A stretch of 64,000 nt of DNA from Ketogulonicigenium vulgare WSH-001 (lineage in GTDB: Bacteria > Pseudomonadota > Alphaproteobacteria > Rhodobacterales > Rhodobacteraceae). Below, piece after piece: positions 37,068 to 45,869 of the stretch; the stretch's first letter is position 1, and each line of letters begins with the position of its first letter. The notes under the pieces were generated by a model. That model saw only the letters and a list, made by a program, of their open reading frames with translations, was not told where the DNA came from and did not search any database. The translations under genes and the position numbers were made by a program. The DNA is taken from assembly GCF_000223375.1 (NCBI RefSeq), contig NC_017384.1, positions 248,001 to 312,000 on the forward strand, in the 5' to 3' direction.

Positions 37068-38666
37068 CTAAAGGACGGTGCCGCTGCGCGGCACAAGGAT
37101 CAAGATTGCTACCGCGCGGTCGGCCAGCTGGCGCTGCGTGGCGGGGTCATCAAGACGGCCCAGCACGCGTCCGCGATCATCGCGCAGATAAACCCAGGCC
37201 TCATATCCCAGATAGGCAGCGCTGACATTCTCGGGCAGCGGCAGATCCAGCGTGCGGGCGACCAGAACCTCGGCTTTGTCACCAACGCTCGCAAGCGGAG
37301 GCAGGTCGGCCAGCATCATCATGGCGGCCTGTGCCTCAAAGCTGAGCAAAGCGGCGGTGCCGCCGGCGTCAAAGCGGGGATGCGCACCCAAAAGCCGCTG
37401 CAATTGCGCCGGGATATCGTCGATCACAGCCGTCCCGGGCTGCAACACCGACGTTGATTCAAGTTCCGCAACCAGCAGTGGGCCATCGTTGCAAATACCC
37501 TCATCGCCATAGGCACGGCCCAAGGTGATCTCTAGCTGGTTGCTAAGGCCGGTCAGCGCGGCGGGAATATCGGCGCTGCGTACGACTTTGCCCGCGCTGG
37601 CGGCGAAACTGTCCAGCAGATGGCCATTGAGCATGACCGAGACCATCCAGCCATCTTCGCGCGGAAGATCGGCGCCCAACGTCCCAAGGTTCAGGCTGTA
37701 ATCAATGCGCCCCGGTGCGCGTCCGTCCGGCAGGTCTGCCGCAGCATAGCCATAGCGCCAGACTTGAGTGCCGGTAAAGCTGCGTCCGCCGCCAACGGCC
37801 GGGTCAATCAGTTGCAACGGCCATTTCGCCGCGACCGCTGTATCAGACGGCAACAATGCGCCAAGCGTGTTCAGATCCTCGAGCGTGCCCAGAAATTGCG
37901 GCGCATCAATTGAATCCTCCGCGACCAGATTGAGATTCAGCCCGCTTTTCAGCCCCTCGACCGCCGCAAGCAAAGCTGTACCGGCCTGTGCATCATCGAT
38001 GGCAACCGTGGGCCACGAAAGGCCAAAGCGCTGCCCCGCCGCGCGATAGCGGTCACTGATACTGTCCAGCGGCGGTGCATTGGTTGCGATCATCGTGCCG
38101 GGCAGGATATTCACCAGCGCATTACCGGTATTGACGCTGCATACGCTGCTGGTCGAGACGCCCGTGATCGCAAAGGTGATCTGTACTGAATTCAGCGCCA
38201 GGTCCTGCTCTTGCAGCGGAATGCGCAGCTCGCGCGTTTCGCGGCCATCGGCCAGCAGCACATCGGCGCGGCGCGCGCCATTGACCGACACACGCAAGGT
38301 CGCGTTCACATTCAGCGGAATTTCCGAGTCAAAGCGCAGGATCGCTTCGGCCTCGGTCAGGCGTGTTTCGCGTGGCAGCAAAAAGGTCATGCGGCCATAG
38401 CCGGGCAGGCCGGTCAGCGCAGGTGCGCGTTCCGACAGGCTGCCCGCCGGCAAGATGGTCGTCCCGCCGGACAAGATGGCTGCTGCAGGGGCGGGTGTCG
38501 CCCCCGGCAGCACCCGCGCAACACTGGCGCGAACAGCGCTGATCTGCGCGGGCGACAGGCCGGGATTGACCTCTTGCCCGCGCGCCACTTGCACCGTGAC
38601 ATATGTGGCCCAACCAGCCGCACCCAATACACCCAGTCCAACGACTGGCAGAACCCATTTCAACAT
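37068..38666 (-). CDS. BcsB-like periplasmic polysaccharide export subunit
   Basis: This is a 532-residue protein with one N-terminal membrane segment (VLPVVGLGVLGAAGWATYV) and a large periplasmic part. The segment FLLPRETRLTEAEAILRFDSEIP and repeated beta-rich carbohydrate-binding-like modules (SVNGARRADVLL; VSVMLNGHLLDSF) resemble BcsB, the periplasmic partner of cellulose synthase. It ends with AVAILILVPRSG and no clear C-terminal anchor, unlike classic BcsB. It is 8 bases ahead of the synthase gene. The role as periplasmic guide for the nascent glycan is inferred from resemblance and context. Confidence 0.65.
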   Translation of the reverse strand: MLKWVLPVVGLGVLGAAGWATYVTVQVARGQEVNPGLSPAQISAVRASVARVLPGATPAPAAAILSGGTTILPAGSLSERAPALTGLPGYGRMTFLLPRETRLTEAEAILRFDSEIPLNVNATLRVSVNGARRADVLLADGRETRELRIPLQEQDLALNSVQITFAITGVSTSSVCSVNTGNALVNILPGTMIATNAPPLDSISDRYRAAGQRFGLSWPTVAIDDAQAGTALLAAVEGLKSGLNLNLVAEDSIDAPQFLGTLEDLNTLGALLPSDTAVAAKWPLQLIDPAVGGGRSFTGTQVWRYGYAAADLPDGRAPGRIDYSLNLGTLGADLPREDGWMVSVMLNGHLLDSFAASAGKVVRSADIPAALTGLSNQLEITLGRAYGDEGICNDGPLLVAELESTSVLQPGTAVIDDIPAQLQRLLGAHPRFDAGGTAALLSFEAQAAMMMLADLPPLASVGDKAEVLVARTLDLPLPENVSAAYLGYEAWVYLRDDRGRVLGRLDDPATQRQLADRAVAILILVPRSGTVL

Positions 38667-38695
38667 ATGTCTTTACCCGTCCGAGCGTTGCCCTG

Positions 38696-39910
38696 TTACG
38701 AGGCCTTCTTTAGTTCAGCAGTTACGGCTACGGTGTCTTCGTCCGCTTTGCGCCACAGCGATTTCGCGGGGATCTTGGACAGATCGCAGCGGTCGGCGTA
38801 GCGGTTCGAGATTTCCAGCGTTTCCGTCATCAGCCCGTTCGACAAAGTGATGGGCGTCAGACCCAGCGCGAGGAATGACCGGTTCGAGACTTTCAGCTCG
38901 TTCTCGGCCGCCTCATTGCGGGGATTGTCGACGAAATCGACGGCCGCACCAGTGATCTTTGCAATCATCGCCGCCAGATCGCGAACGCGATGCGTTTCGG
39001 TCATCTGGTTGCGGACGCGGACGCGGTCGCCGCGTTCGGGCGGGTTTTCGATCGCCAGCGCGACGCAGCGCACGGTGTCTTGGATATTGATAAAGGCGCG
39101 CGTCTGCCCGCCCGTGCCATGCACGGTCAGCGGGTGGCCGACAGCCGCCTCGATCAAAAAGCGGTTCAGCACGGTGCCGTAATCGCCATCATAGTCAAAG
39201 CGGTTGATCAGCGCCTCGTCCAGACGGGTCTCATCCGTTTGCGTGCCCCACACGATGCCTTGGTGCAGGTCGGTGATGCGGATGTGGTCGTTTTTGGCAT
39301 AGAATTGGAACAGCAGCTGATCGAGCGATTTCGTCATGTGATAGACGCTGCCCGGATTGGTCGGATACAGAATGCTGCGCGGCAGCAGACGGCCATCAGG
39401 CGCCTCGACCTTCACATCCAGATAGCCTTCGGGAATCTCCAGCCCGTCGCCATCATAGCCGTAAACGCCCATCGTCCCCAGATGCACGACATGTGTGTCG
39501 GGGCTGACGGCCGCAATCGCGACCAGCAGGTTATGGGTGGCGCTGATATTGTTATCGACGGTGTAGCGTTTTTGGACGGCGCCCTTCATCGAATAGGGGG
39601 CGGCGCGCTGCTCGCCAAAATGCACGACGGCATCGGGCTGCAGGTCGGTGATGACGGCCATCAGCGCGTCAAAATCCTTGGCGACATCGACATTGAGAAA
39701 ATCAATCTCGCGGCCGGTCACGCGCTTCCACGCCGACAGGCGATCAGCGATGGATGCGATGGGCGTCAGGCTTTGCGCGCCCAGCTCATCTGCGATCGTG
39801 CGACGCGACAGGTTGTCGATGATCGTCACATGATGGCCAAGGTTCGACAAGTGAAGCGAGGTGGGCCATCCGCAAAACCCGTCGCCACCGATAACTACAA
39901 TATTGCCCAC
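38696..39910 (-). CDS. NAD-dependent epimerase, UDP-sulfoquinovose synthase (SQD1/SqdB) type
   Basis: This is a 404-residue extended SDR enzyme. GTG 39910 was chosen because GGGGAG precedes it; the frame is open further upstream. VVIGGDGFCGWPTSLHL is the NAD-binding loop. HFGEQRAAPYSM, LGTMGVYG, SVYHMTKS (the Tyr-x-x-x-Lys pair), TDLHQGIVWGTQTDET and GHPLTVHGTGGQTRAFI all match UDP-sulfoquinovose synthases, which convert UDP-glucose and sulfite to UDP-sulfoquinovose. The sqdC/sqdD/sqdX partners of sulfolipid synthesis are not adjacent. The neighbours are polysaccharide genes, so the product may feed a sulfonated glycan. That is inference; another epimerase activity in this subfamily is possible. 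Confidence 0.8.
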   Translation of the reverse strand: MGNIVVIGGDGFCGWPTSLHLSNLGHHVTIIDNLSRRTIADELGAQSLTPIASIADRLSAWKRVTGREIDFLNVDVAKDFDALMAVITDLQPDAVVHFGEQRAAPYSMKGAVQKRYTVDNNISATHNLLVAIAAVSPDTHVVHLGTMGVYGYDGDGLEIPEGYLDVKVEAPDGRLLPRSILYPTNPGSVYHMTKSLDQLLFQFYAKNDHIRITDLHQGIVWGTQTDETRLDEALINRFDYDGDYGTVLNRFLIEAAVGHPLTVHGTGGQTRAFINIQDTVRCVALAIENPPERGDRVRVRNQMTETHRVRDLAAMIAKITGAAVDFVDNPRNEAAENELKVSNRSFLALGLTPITLSNGLMTETLEISNRYADRCDLSKIPAKSLWRKADEDTVAVTAELKKAS

Positions 39911-40558
39911 GTTAGGCTCCCCGAATCTGAAGTTCGGCGCACATAGGAGCGGATCTAGGGGAAAGCAATTCGTTAATGTTAAAAATCGGTAATCTTCGTC
40001 CGATTGCAATCTATGATTGTATTGCAGGACAGTCATTCGGTATCTGAAGTTGCGTTGCGCTGATTATTTCTATCGGATTTGATCGTATTGCAGCGCGGCG
40101 TTCGCGCCCTAAAAACAGCGGATGGACAGGTAGGCATTACCCGAGTCGCTGGTGATTTTAAGGGGGCTGCGCGAGAGATGTGATTAGAAAACTGCCTTAT
40201 CTTAATCCTGTTTTACAAGGGTTTAGTTCGCCATTGCACATAGATCGTGCGCCAATGTGTAGTAAGAATGGCGGCGGCTTGATCATGAATATAACGGCTT
40301 TGCAGCGCAGGATTGGGCGCGTGAGCTAATCTGATTGAATAATTGCGATTATGTTGAAGCTGGAATACCAGTGTGAATTGCACATAAAATAATCACAGAA
40401 AGATAAAATCAACTTTTGGTTGCGGTCAATGTTACCGATTGCATACGAATCTACGCATATTTCTAACGCATTACATTGTTGCAATATGAGGGGTGGTGCC
40501 GCACGGAAAATAGGATCAGAAAGACCGGATATTATGAATATGTCCGGGACTTACGTTG
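39911..40558. other. 648-base AT-rich intergenic region between divergent operons
   Basis: No gene supported. The stretch is plainly AT-richer than its flanks and must hold the divergent promoters for the polysaccharide operon and the MFS exporter. Short recurring pieces are visible, such as GTATTGCAG near 40019 and again near 40087. I cannot assign operators or an RNA gene. The fairly high A+T and length suggest complex regulation. Confidence 0.5.
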
Positions 40559-41743
40559 ATGATCCGCCCCAAGACCCAATTCGCCGTCCTTATCGTTCTG
40601 GGGATGACGCATTTTCTGAACGACCTGATGCAGTCGCTGATCCCCGCCATCTATCCGATCCTGCGCGAAAGCTATGGTCTGGATTTCGTGCAGATCGGCA
40701 TCATCACCATGACATTCCAGATTGCGGGCGCGATGCTGCAGCCGGTGGTGGGCTATATCACAGACCGCCGCCCGTCGCCCTATTCGCCGGTCGCGGGGAT
40801 GATGTTCACGCTGTCGGGGCTGCTGTGCCTGTCGCAGGCGGGCAATTATGCGACGATCCTGATCTCGGTCGCGCTGATCGGTATCGGCTCGTCGATTTTC
40901 CACCCCGAGGCGACGCGGATGGCTCGCTATGCGTCGGGCGGACGGCAGGGGCTGGCGCAGGGCATCTTTCAGGTCGGCGGGCAGGCCGGCGGCGCGGTGG
41001 GGCCACTGCTGGCGGCGCTGATCATCGTGCCGCGCGGGCAGGGCAGCCTGTCTTGGTTTGCGGTCATTGCGCTGCTGGCGATGGCGCTGCTGGTCTGGAC
41101 GGGCCGCGCGCATCATCAGAACATTAAACAAATGGCCGCGCGCAAGGCGGCGGGTGGCCCCAGCGCCCCCGCCCATGCCCCCGCAACCATCGCGCTGGCG
41201 ATGTTCGTGCTGATCTTCCTGATGTTCACCAAGAACGCCTATGGCGAAAGCTTTCGGTCGTTCTACACATTCTATCTGATCGAGCGGTTCGACCTGTCGA
41301 TTTCGTCCTCGCAGATGATGCTGTTCCTGTTCCTGATCGCATCTGCCGCAGGCGCGCTGATCGGGGGGATCGTGGGCGATAAGATCGGGCGGTATCGGGT
41401 GATCTGGATCTCGATCCTTGGGCCGCTGCCGCTGACGCTGATGCTGCCTTACGTCGATCTGTTCTGGACGGGCGTGCTGACGGTGTTCATCAACCTGATC
41501 ATGGCCAGCGCCTTTGCCTCGATCCTGATCTATGCGATGGATCTGATGCCGAACCGCATCGGTCTTGTCGGCGGGCTGTTCTATGGGCTGAACTTTGGCC
41601 TTGGCGGCGTGGCGGCGGCGATTTTGGGCGTGATCGCCGATAGCTATGGCCTCGATACGATGTATCGTATCTGTGCGCTATTGCCATTGGCCGGTCTGGT
41701 AGCCTGGTTCTTGCCGCGGCTGGATACACGGCCCGCCGACTAA
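40559..41743 (+). CDS. Fosmidomycin-resistance (Fsr)-type MFS transporter
   Basis: This is a 394-residue protein with 12 predicted membrane segments. It shows the Fsr-group opening THFLNDLMQSLIPAIYPILRE (read as HFLNDLMQS and IYPILRE), the MFS loop YITDRRPSP, GIGSSIFHPEATRMA and IFQVGGQAGGAVGP. These are characteristic of Fsr-like drug/proton antiporters. A second loop motif, GDKIGRYRVI, opens the C-terminal half. The substrate is unproven; the family exports fosmidomycin-like and other compounds. The start is ATG 40559; a TTG directly before it is possible, and the ribosome site is weak. It is a stand-alone gene. Confidence 0.82.
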   Translation: MIRPKTQFAVLIVLGMTHFLNDLMQSLIPAIYPILRESYGLDFVQIGIITMTFQIAGAMLQPVVGYITDRRPSPYSPVAGMMFTLSGLLCLSQAGNYATILISVALIGIGSSIFHPEATRMARYASGGRQGLAQGIFQVGGQAGGAVGPLLAALIIVPRGQGSLSWFAVIALLAMALLVWTGRAHHQNIKQMAARKAAGGPSAPAHAPATIALAMFVLIFLMFTKNAYGESFRSFYTFYLIERFDLSISSSQMMLFLFLIASAAGALIGGIVGDKIGRYRVIWISILGPLPLTLMLPYVDLFWTGVLTVFINLIMASAFASILIYAMDLMPNRIGLVGGLFYGLNFGLGGVAAAILGVIADSYGLDTMYRICALLPLAGLVAWFLPRLDTRPAD

Positions 41744-41809
41744 AGCGGGCTTGCAATTGCGGTGCCTCTTGCGCCATCTGGCGGGGATGCAGCGATCGGA
41801 CGGGACAAA

Positions 41810-43381
41810 ATGGAAAACGAATTTTTGCAATCCTTTGCCCTGTGGACCGCTGCGAACCCTGCTTTGGTGATGGTGCTGCTGCTGGTCGGCGTTGCGGCCA
41901 TCGGCATCACACTGGCGCTGCTGGCGCGCGGCGGTCAGCACCGGCTTGCCGCCCAGCGCAGCGCCCAAGACCTGCGCGACGCCACGGCCCGGTTCGAGCG
42001 GGCCGAAGCCCTGCTGAATGAACGCCGGATCGAGGCAGATCGCGCCGCGCAGCTTCAACAGGATCTGCGCGACCGGATCGAGCAGGCCCAGAGCGAGAGC
42101 CGCGGCCTCGCGCAGCGGGTCTCTGGCCTGGAAACCCGCCGCATCGCCGACAGCGAATTGCTGGACGCACGGGGCGCGGCCGTGCAGCGCTTCAGCGACC
42201 AGGTCGACGCGCTGCGCGAGCGGCTCGAGGAGGAACAGCACAGCCATCAGGGGCTGCGTTCACGCATCTCGGCGCTGGAGACAGAACTCGACGCGGAAAA
42301 GCGCGGGGCCGAGGAGAAGATCGCGCTGCTGGGGCAGGTCCGCACCGATATGCAAGAGCGCTTTCGCCTGCTGGCGGACGAGGCGCTGCGCACCCAGGGC
42401 GAGGCGTTCAGCAAGGCCAATGTCGAGCGGCTGGAAGCGACCCTGACTCCGCTGAAGGAACATGTCGGCCATTTTGAAAAAGAACTGCGCGAAGTCCATC
42501 AAGAAACTGTCAAAGACCGTGCGCGTCTAAAGGCGGAAATCGAACAGCTGACGAAACGATCCGAGCAGATCTCGCAAGAGGCCGTGCAGCTGACCCGCGC
42601 GCTAAAGGGCGACCGCCAGAAGCAGGGCGCTTGGGGCGAGATGATCCTGGAAAGCATTCTCGAGCGTTCGGGTCTGCGCGCGGGCGAGGAATATGTGACG
42701 CAGGCCCATCGCACCGGTACAGATGGCGAGCGGCTGCGTCCCGATGTGGTGGTGAAAATCCCCGGCGGCAAAAGTCTGGTGATCGATTCCAAAGTCTCGC
42801 TGAACGATTACGCCTCGTCGGTGAATACGCTGGACGAGGCCGAGGCCGAGATCTTCCGCCGCCGCCACCTGACCGCGATCCGCAACCATATCAATGGCTT
42901 GTCTTCCAAAGGCTATCAGCAGGCCGAGGGGATGTCGGTCGATTACGTCATCATGTTTGTCCCCATCGAGGGCGCCCTGTCCGAGGCGCTCCGCGTCGAT
43001 GGCAAGCTGACTGAATACGCGCTAGAGCGGCATATCACCATCGCCACGCCAACCACGCTGATGATGGCTTTGCGCACTGTCTCGCAGGTTTGGGCGGTCG
43101 AGCGGCGCAACCAGAATGCCGATGAGATCGCACGCCGCGCGGGACTGCTGTATGACAAGGTCGCGAATTTCGTCGCCAGTATGGAAAAGGTCGGCAAGAA
43201 TATCACCGGCGCGCATGACGCCTATGAGGCGGCGATTGGCCAGTTGTCGCGCGGGCGCGGCAATGTGCTGTCGCAGGTCGAGACGCTGAAAACCATGGGG
43301 GCAAAAGCCACGAAATCCATCGGATTGGATTACGACGACAGCGCCGATGAGCCCGCGCTAGAGCCGCCCAAAGACCTCTAG
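41810..43381 (+). CDS. rmuC: DNA recombination protein RmuC
   Basis: This is a 523-residue protein with an N-terminal membrane anchor (ALVMVLLLVGVAAIGITLALL), a long coiled coil (about 40-220) and a C-terminal RmuC nuclease-like domain. The latter has GAWGEMILESILERSGLR, RLRPDVVVKIPGGKSLVIDSK (read as RPDVVVKIPGG and LVIDSKVSLNDY) and FVPIEGAL. RmuC limits inversions at short inverted repeats and is a predicted nuclease. ATG 41810 is preferred to an in-frame start at 41762 because the latter would precede the membrane segment by an unlikely polar leader. The end overlaps btuD by 24 bases, convergent. Confidence 0.9.
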   Translation: MENEFLQSFALWTAANPALVMVLLLVGVAAIGITLALLARGGQHRLAAQRSAQDLRDATARFERAEALLNERRIEADRAAQLQQDLRDRIEQAQSESRGLAQRVSGLETRRIADSELLDARGAAVQRFSDQVDALRERLEEEQHSHQGLRSRISALETELDAEKRGAEEKIALLGQVRTDMQERFRLLADEALRTQGEAFSKANVERLEATLTPLKEHVGHFEKELREVHQETVKDRARLKAEIEQLTKRSEQISQEAVQLTRALKGDRQKQGAWGEMILESILERSGLRAGEEYVTQAHRTGTDGERLRPDVVVKIPGGKSLVIDSKVSLNDYASSVNTLDEAEAEIFRRRHLTAIRNHINGLSSKGYQQAEGMSVDYVIMFVPIEGALSEALRVDGKLTEYALERHITIATPTTLMMALRTVSQVWAVERRNQNADEIARRAGLLYDKVANFVASMEKVGKNITGAHDAYEAAIGQLSRGRGNVLSQVETLKTMGAKATKSIGLDYDDSADEPALEPPKDL

Positions 43382-44068
43382 CTGATCGCCGCGCAGCTGC
43401 GCGCGGACCCCGAAAACATCGGCCAAAAGCTGCGGGGTCAGCACATCTTTGGGCGCGCCGTCCGCCGCGATGCGGCCTGCGTGCAGCACGATCAACCGGC
43501 TGCAATAGCGCGCGGCCAGACCCAAGTCATGCAAGGCGCAAATGACTGCTGTACCGCGCGCGGCCTCATCCGCCAGCACATCCATCGCCAGCAATTGCGC
43601 GGCGGGATCGAGGTTCGCGGTCGGCTCATCCGCCAGCAGCAGCTCTGCCTGTTGGACAAGCGCGCGCGCCAGCAGCACGCGGGCTTGCTCTCCGCCCGAT
43701 AGCGCGGTTGCGGGGCGGTCTGCGAGTGCCGCCAGATCCAGCCGTGCGATCACCGCGTCGATGATTTCGGACGATTGATCGCCATGCGGCAGGCGGCCCA
43801 GCGCCACCAGATCCCGCACCGCAATCGGCCATGCGATCTGGCGCTGTTGCGGCAAAAACGCTGCCCGCTTGGCGCGCGGCCCGGGCGGCAAGGCGGCCAG
43901 CGAGGATCGCCCCCGATGCGCCTGCAACCCCAGCGCCGCGCGCAGCAGCGTGGTTTTGCCTGCGCCGTTCGGCCCGATCAGCCCGACATATTCTCCGGCG
44001 GCAATGCGCAAGCTGACGCGATCCAATGCGCCGGGAACGCAAATCTCTTGTAATTCCAGCGCGCTCAT
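43358..44068 (-). CDS. btuD: Cobalamin ABC transporter ATP-binding protein
   Basis: This is a 236-residue ATPase of the FecE/BtuD type. Walker A is GPNGAGKTTLL, the signature is LSGGEQARVLLARAL, Walker B is LLADEPTANLD and the switch His is in ALHDLGLAARYC. It energises vitamin B12 import through the permease encoded just before it (4-base overlap). The cobalamin assignment comes from the operon and its riboswitch, since sequence alone would also fit haem or siderophore uptake. It is the last gene of the operon. Confidence 0.85.
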   Translation of the reverse strand: MSALELQEICVPGALDRVSLRIAAGEYVGLIGPNGAGKTTLLRAALGLQAHRGRSSLAALPPGPRAKRAAFLPQQRQIAWPIAVRDLVALGRLPHGDQSSEIIDAVIARLDLAALADRPATALSGGEQARVLLARALVQQAELLLADEPTANLDPAAQLLAMDVLADEAARGTAVICALHDLGLAARYCSRLIVLHAGRIAADGAPKDVLTPQLLADVFGVRAQLRGDQLEVFGRL

Positions 44069-45054
44069 AGCGCCTCCCGCCGCAGCTTCCAGATCAGGTG
44101 CAAAAACAGCGGCGCGCCGATCAGGGCGGTGATGACCCCCAGTTTCAAATCGCGATCAGGCGCGATCAGCCGGATCGCGATATCCGCCGCCAGCAGCAGC
44201 GCAGCGCCACCCAGCGCGCTTGCGCCCAGCAGACGCGAGGGCCTGCCCCCCACAGCGCGGCGCAGCACATGTGGCACCACAAGGCCGACAAATCCAATCG
44301 CCCCCGCCACGGCGGTCGCCCCGCCCACCAGCGCCGCAAGGCCCAGCACCAGCAAAATGCGCAGGCGGGTCAGATCAATGCCCATGGCGCTGGCGGCATC
44401 CTCGCCCAATGTCAGCGCATCAAGCCCCCGCGCGGTCAGTGCGATCAGCACCGCCCCGACCATCAGTAGCGGTGCGGCCAGTGCGACATGCGCCATTGAT
44501 CGGTCCGCAACCGCGCCCATCAGCCAGAACATCGTCTCATAGGCCGCATAGGGGTTCGGCGACAGGTTCAGCGCCAGCGACACACCCGCGCCGGCAAGGG
44601 CCGAAATCGCAACCCCCGCCAGAATGATCGTCAGCGTCTGCCCGCGCGGGCCCGATAGCACCAGTACCAGCAGCACCGACAGCAGCGCGCCCGCCAGCGC
44701 GGCCATGGGCAGCAGAAAGCCGATCGCCCCCGCCAGCCCCGTTTGCAGCACGATCACCGCCCCAAGCGCCGCTGTGGCCGATGTCCCCAAAAGGCCCGGC
44801 TCGGCCAGCGGATTGCGCAACCAGCCTTGCACAGCCGCCCCAGCCAGCCCCAGTGCCGCGCCGATCATCGCGGCCAGCAGCGTGCGGGGCAGGCGGATCT
44901 CGCGCATGACCAGCACCTCGGCCTGCGCGCCGCCGGTGAACAGGGCCGCAAGGCTATCGGATACGCTGATCCCCGCAGGCCCGATCAGCAGCGAGGCGAC
45001 AAACAGCAGGGCGACCAAGGCGGCAAGCAGGGACAGCAGGAGAGGGTATCTCAT
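44065..45054 (-). CDS. btuC: Cobalamin ABC transporter permease (FecCD/BtuC family)
   Basis: This is a 329-residue permease with about ten membrane segments. It shows FecCD family marks: REIRLPRTLLAAMIGAALGLAGAAVQGWLRNPLAEP (short pieces RLPRTLLA and GAAVQGWLRNPLAEP), GISVSDSL near the start and FVGLVVPHVLRRAVG near 255. It forms the inner-membrane channel with the ATPase behind it. It overlaps both neighbours by 4 bases, so the three transporter genes are translationally coupled. Role in B12 uptake is by context. Confidence 0.87.
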   Translation of the reverse strand: MRYPLLLSLLAALVALLFVASLLIGPAGISVSDSLAALFTGGAQAEVLVMREIRLPRTLLAAMIGAALGLAGAAVQGWLRNPLAEPGLLGTSATAALGAVIVLQTGLAGAIGFLLPMAALAGALLSVLLVLVLSGPRGQTLTIILAGVAISALAGAGVSLALNLSPNPYAAYETMFWLMGAVADRSMAHVALAAPLLMVGAVLIALTARGLDALTLGEDAASAMGIDLTRLRILLVLGLAALVGGATAVAGAIGFVGLVVPHVLRRAVGGRPSRLLGASALGGAALLLAADIAIRLIAPDRDLKLGVITALIGAPLFLHLIWKLRREAL

Positions 45055-45869
45055 TCCAACCCCTCACGCGCGGCGGCAAGGCGCTGGACGGCCCGCAACA
45101 CGGCAGTCGTGCCGCAGGCCCATTCATTACCCGCAAGCCCTGCGCCAGGGCGGACCTTGTCCATCGCGGGATGGCGCAGCAACCCCTCGGCGTTCGAGGC
45201 ACCGGGATAGGGGGTGGGGGTGATGATCATGTCGGGATCTAGCATGATAAGACGTTCCAGCGGCAGGGTGCCGCTATAGGCCATGACCTCGGCTGCGGCG
45301 TTTTGCAGACCGGCGGCGTCCAACACCGCTTGCGGCAGGCCGGGGCCTGCGCTGGCAAAGCCATTTGCGCCATAGATGACAGCACGGATGGGGCGGGTGG
45401 GGGTGGATATGCGGGCAAGCCCCGCGTCGAAATCGGCGATCAGCGCGCCCGCGTCCTGACCCAGCAGCGCGCCCATGCGGGCGGTATTCGTGCGGATATC
45501 GTCAAAGCTATATTCCGGCGCGAATTGTTCGACCCGCAGGCCAAGGCGGCGCAGCAGATCGAGGGTCGCGATGGGGGTATAATCGCTGGCCAGCACCAGA
45601 TCGGGCGACAGGCGAAAGACTTCCTCTGCGCCGCCATGGTTCACGGAGATATCCGCCGCAAGATCCGCAAAGGGCGAGACCTGCGCATCGCGCGCCACAG
45701 CCGTCACCGAGATCAACTGCCCCGGCGCAGCCAATTGCAGCGCCAATTGATCCGTGCACAGGTTGATCGAGACGACGCGCCGGGGCGCATCGTCTGCAAG
45801 GACAGCGCCGCCCCACAGGGACAGCGCCACCAGCATTATGGCGTCAGAAACGCGCACCAAGGCCCGCAT
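45051..45869 (-). CDS. btuF: Cobalamin ABC transporter substrate-binding protein
   Basis: This is a 272-residue periplasmic protein with a signal sequence ending near ALADDAP (SLWGGAVLADD). The mature part has RVVSINLCTDQLALQL, the usual start of cobalamin and iron-complex binding proteins, then LSPDLVLASDY and MLDPDMIITPT. The start is not certain: ATG 45869 overlaps the end of the receptor gene by 26 bases and gives a full signal peptide, while ATG 45836 gives a shorter one. It hands B12 from the outer-membrane receptor to the permease. Confidence 0.82.
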   Translation of the reverse strand: MRALVRVSDAIMLVALSLWGGAVLADDAPRRVVSINLCTDQLALQLAAPGQLISVTAVARDAQVSPFADLAADISVNHGGAEEVFRLSPDLVLASDYTPIATLDLLRRLGLRVEQFAPEYSFDDIRTNTARMGALLGQDAGALIADFDAGLARISTPTRPIRAVIYGANGFASAGPGLPQAVLDAAGLQNAAAEVMAYSGTLPLERLIMLDPDMIITPTPYPGASNAEGLLRHPAMDKVRPGAGLAGNEWACGTTAVLRAVQRLAAAREGLE

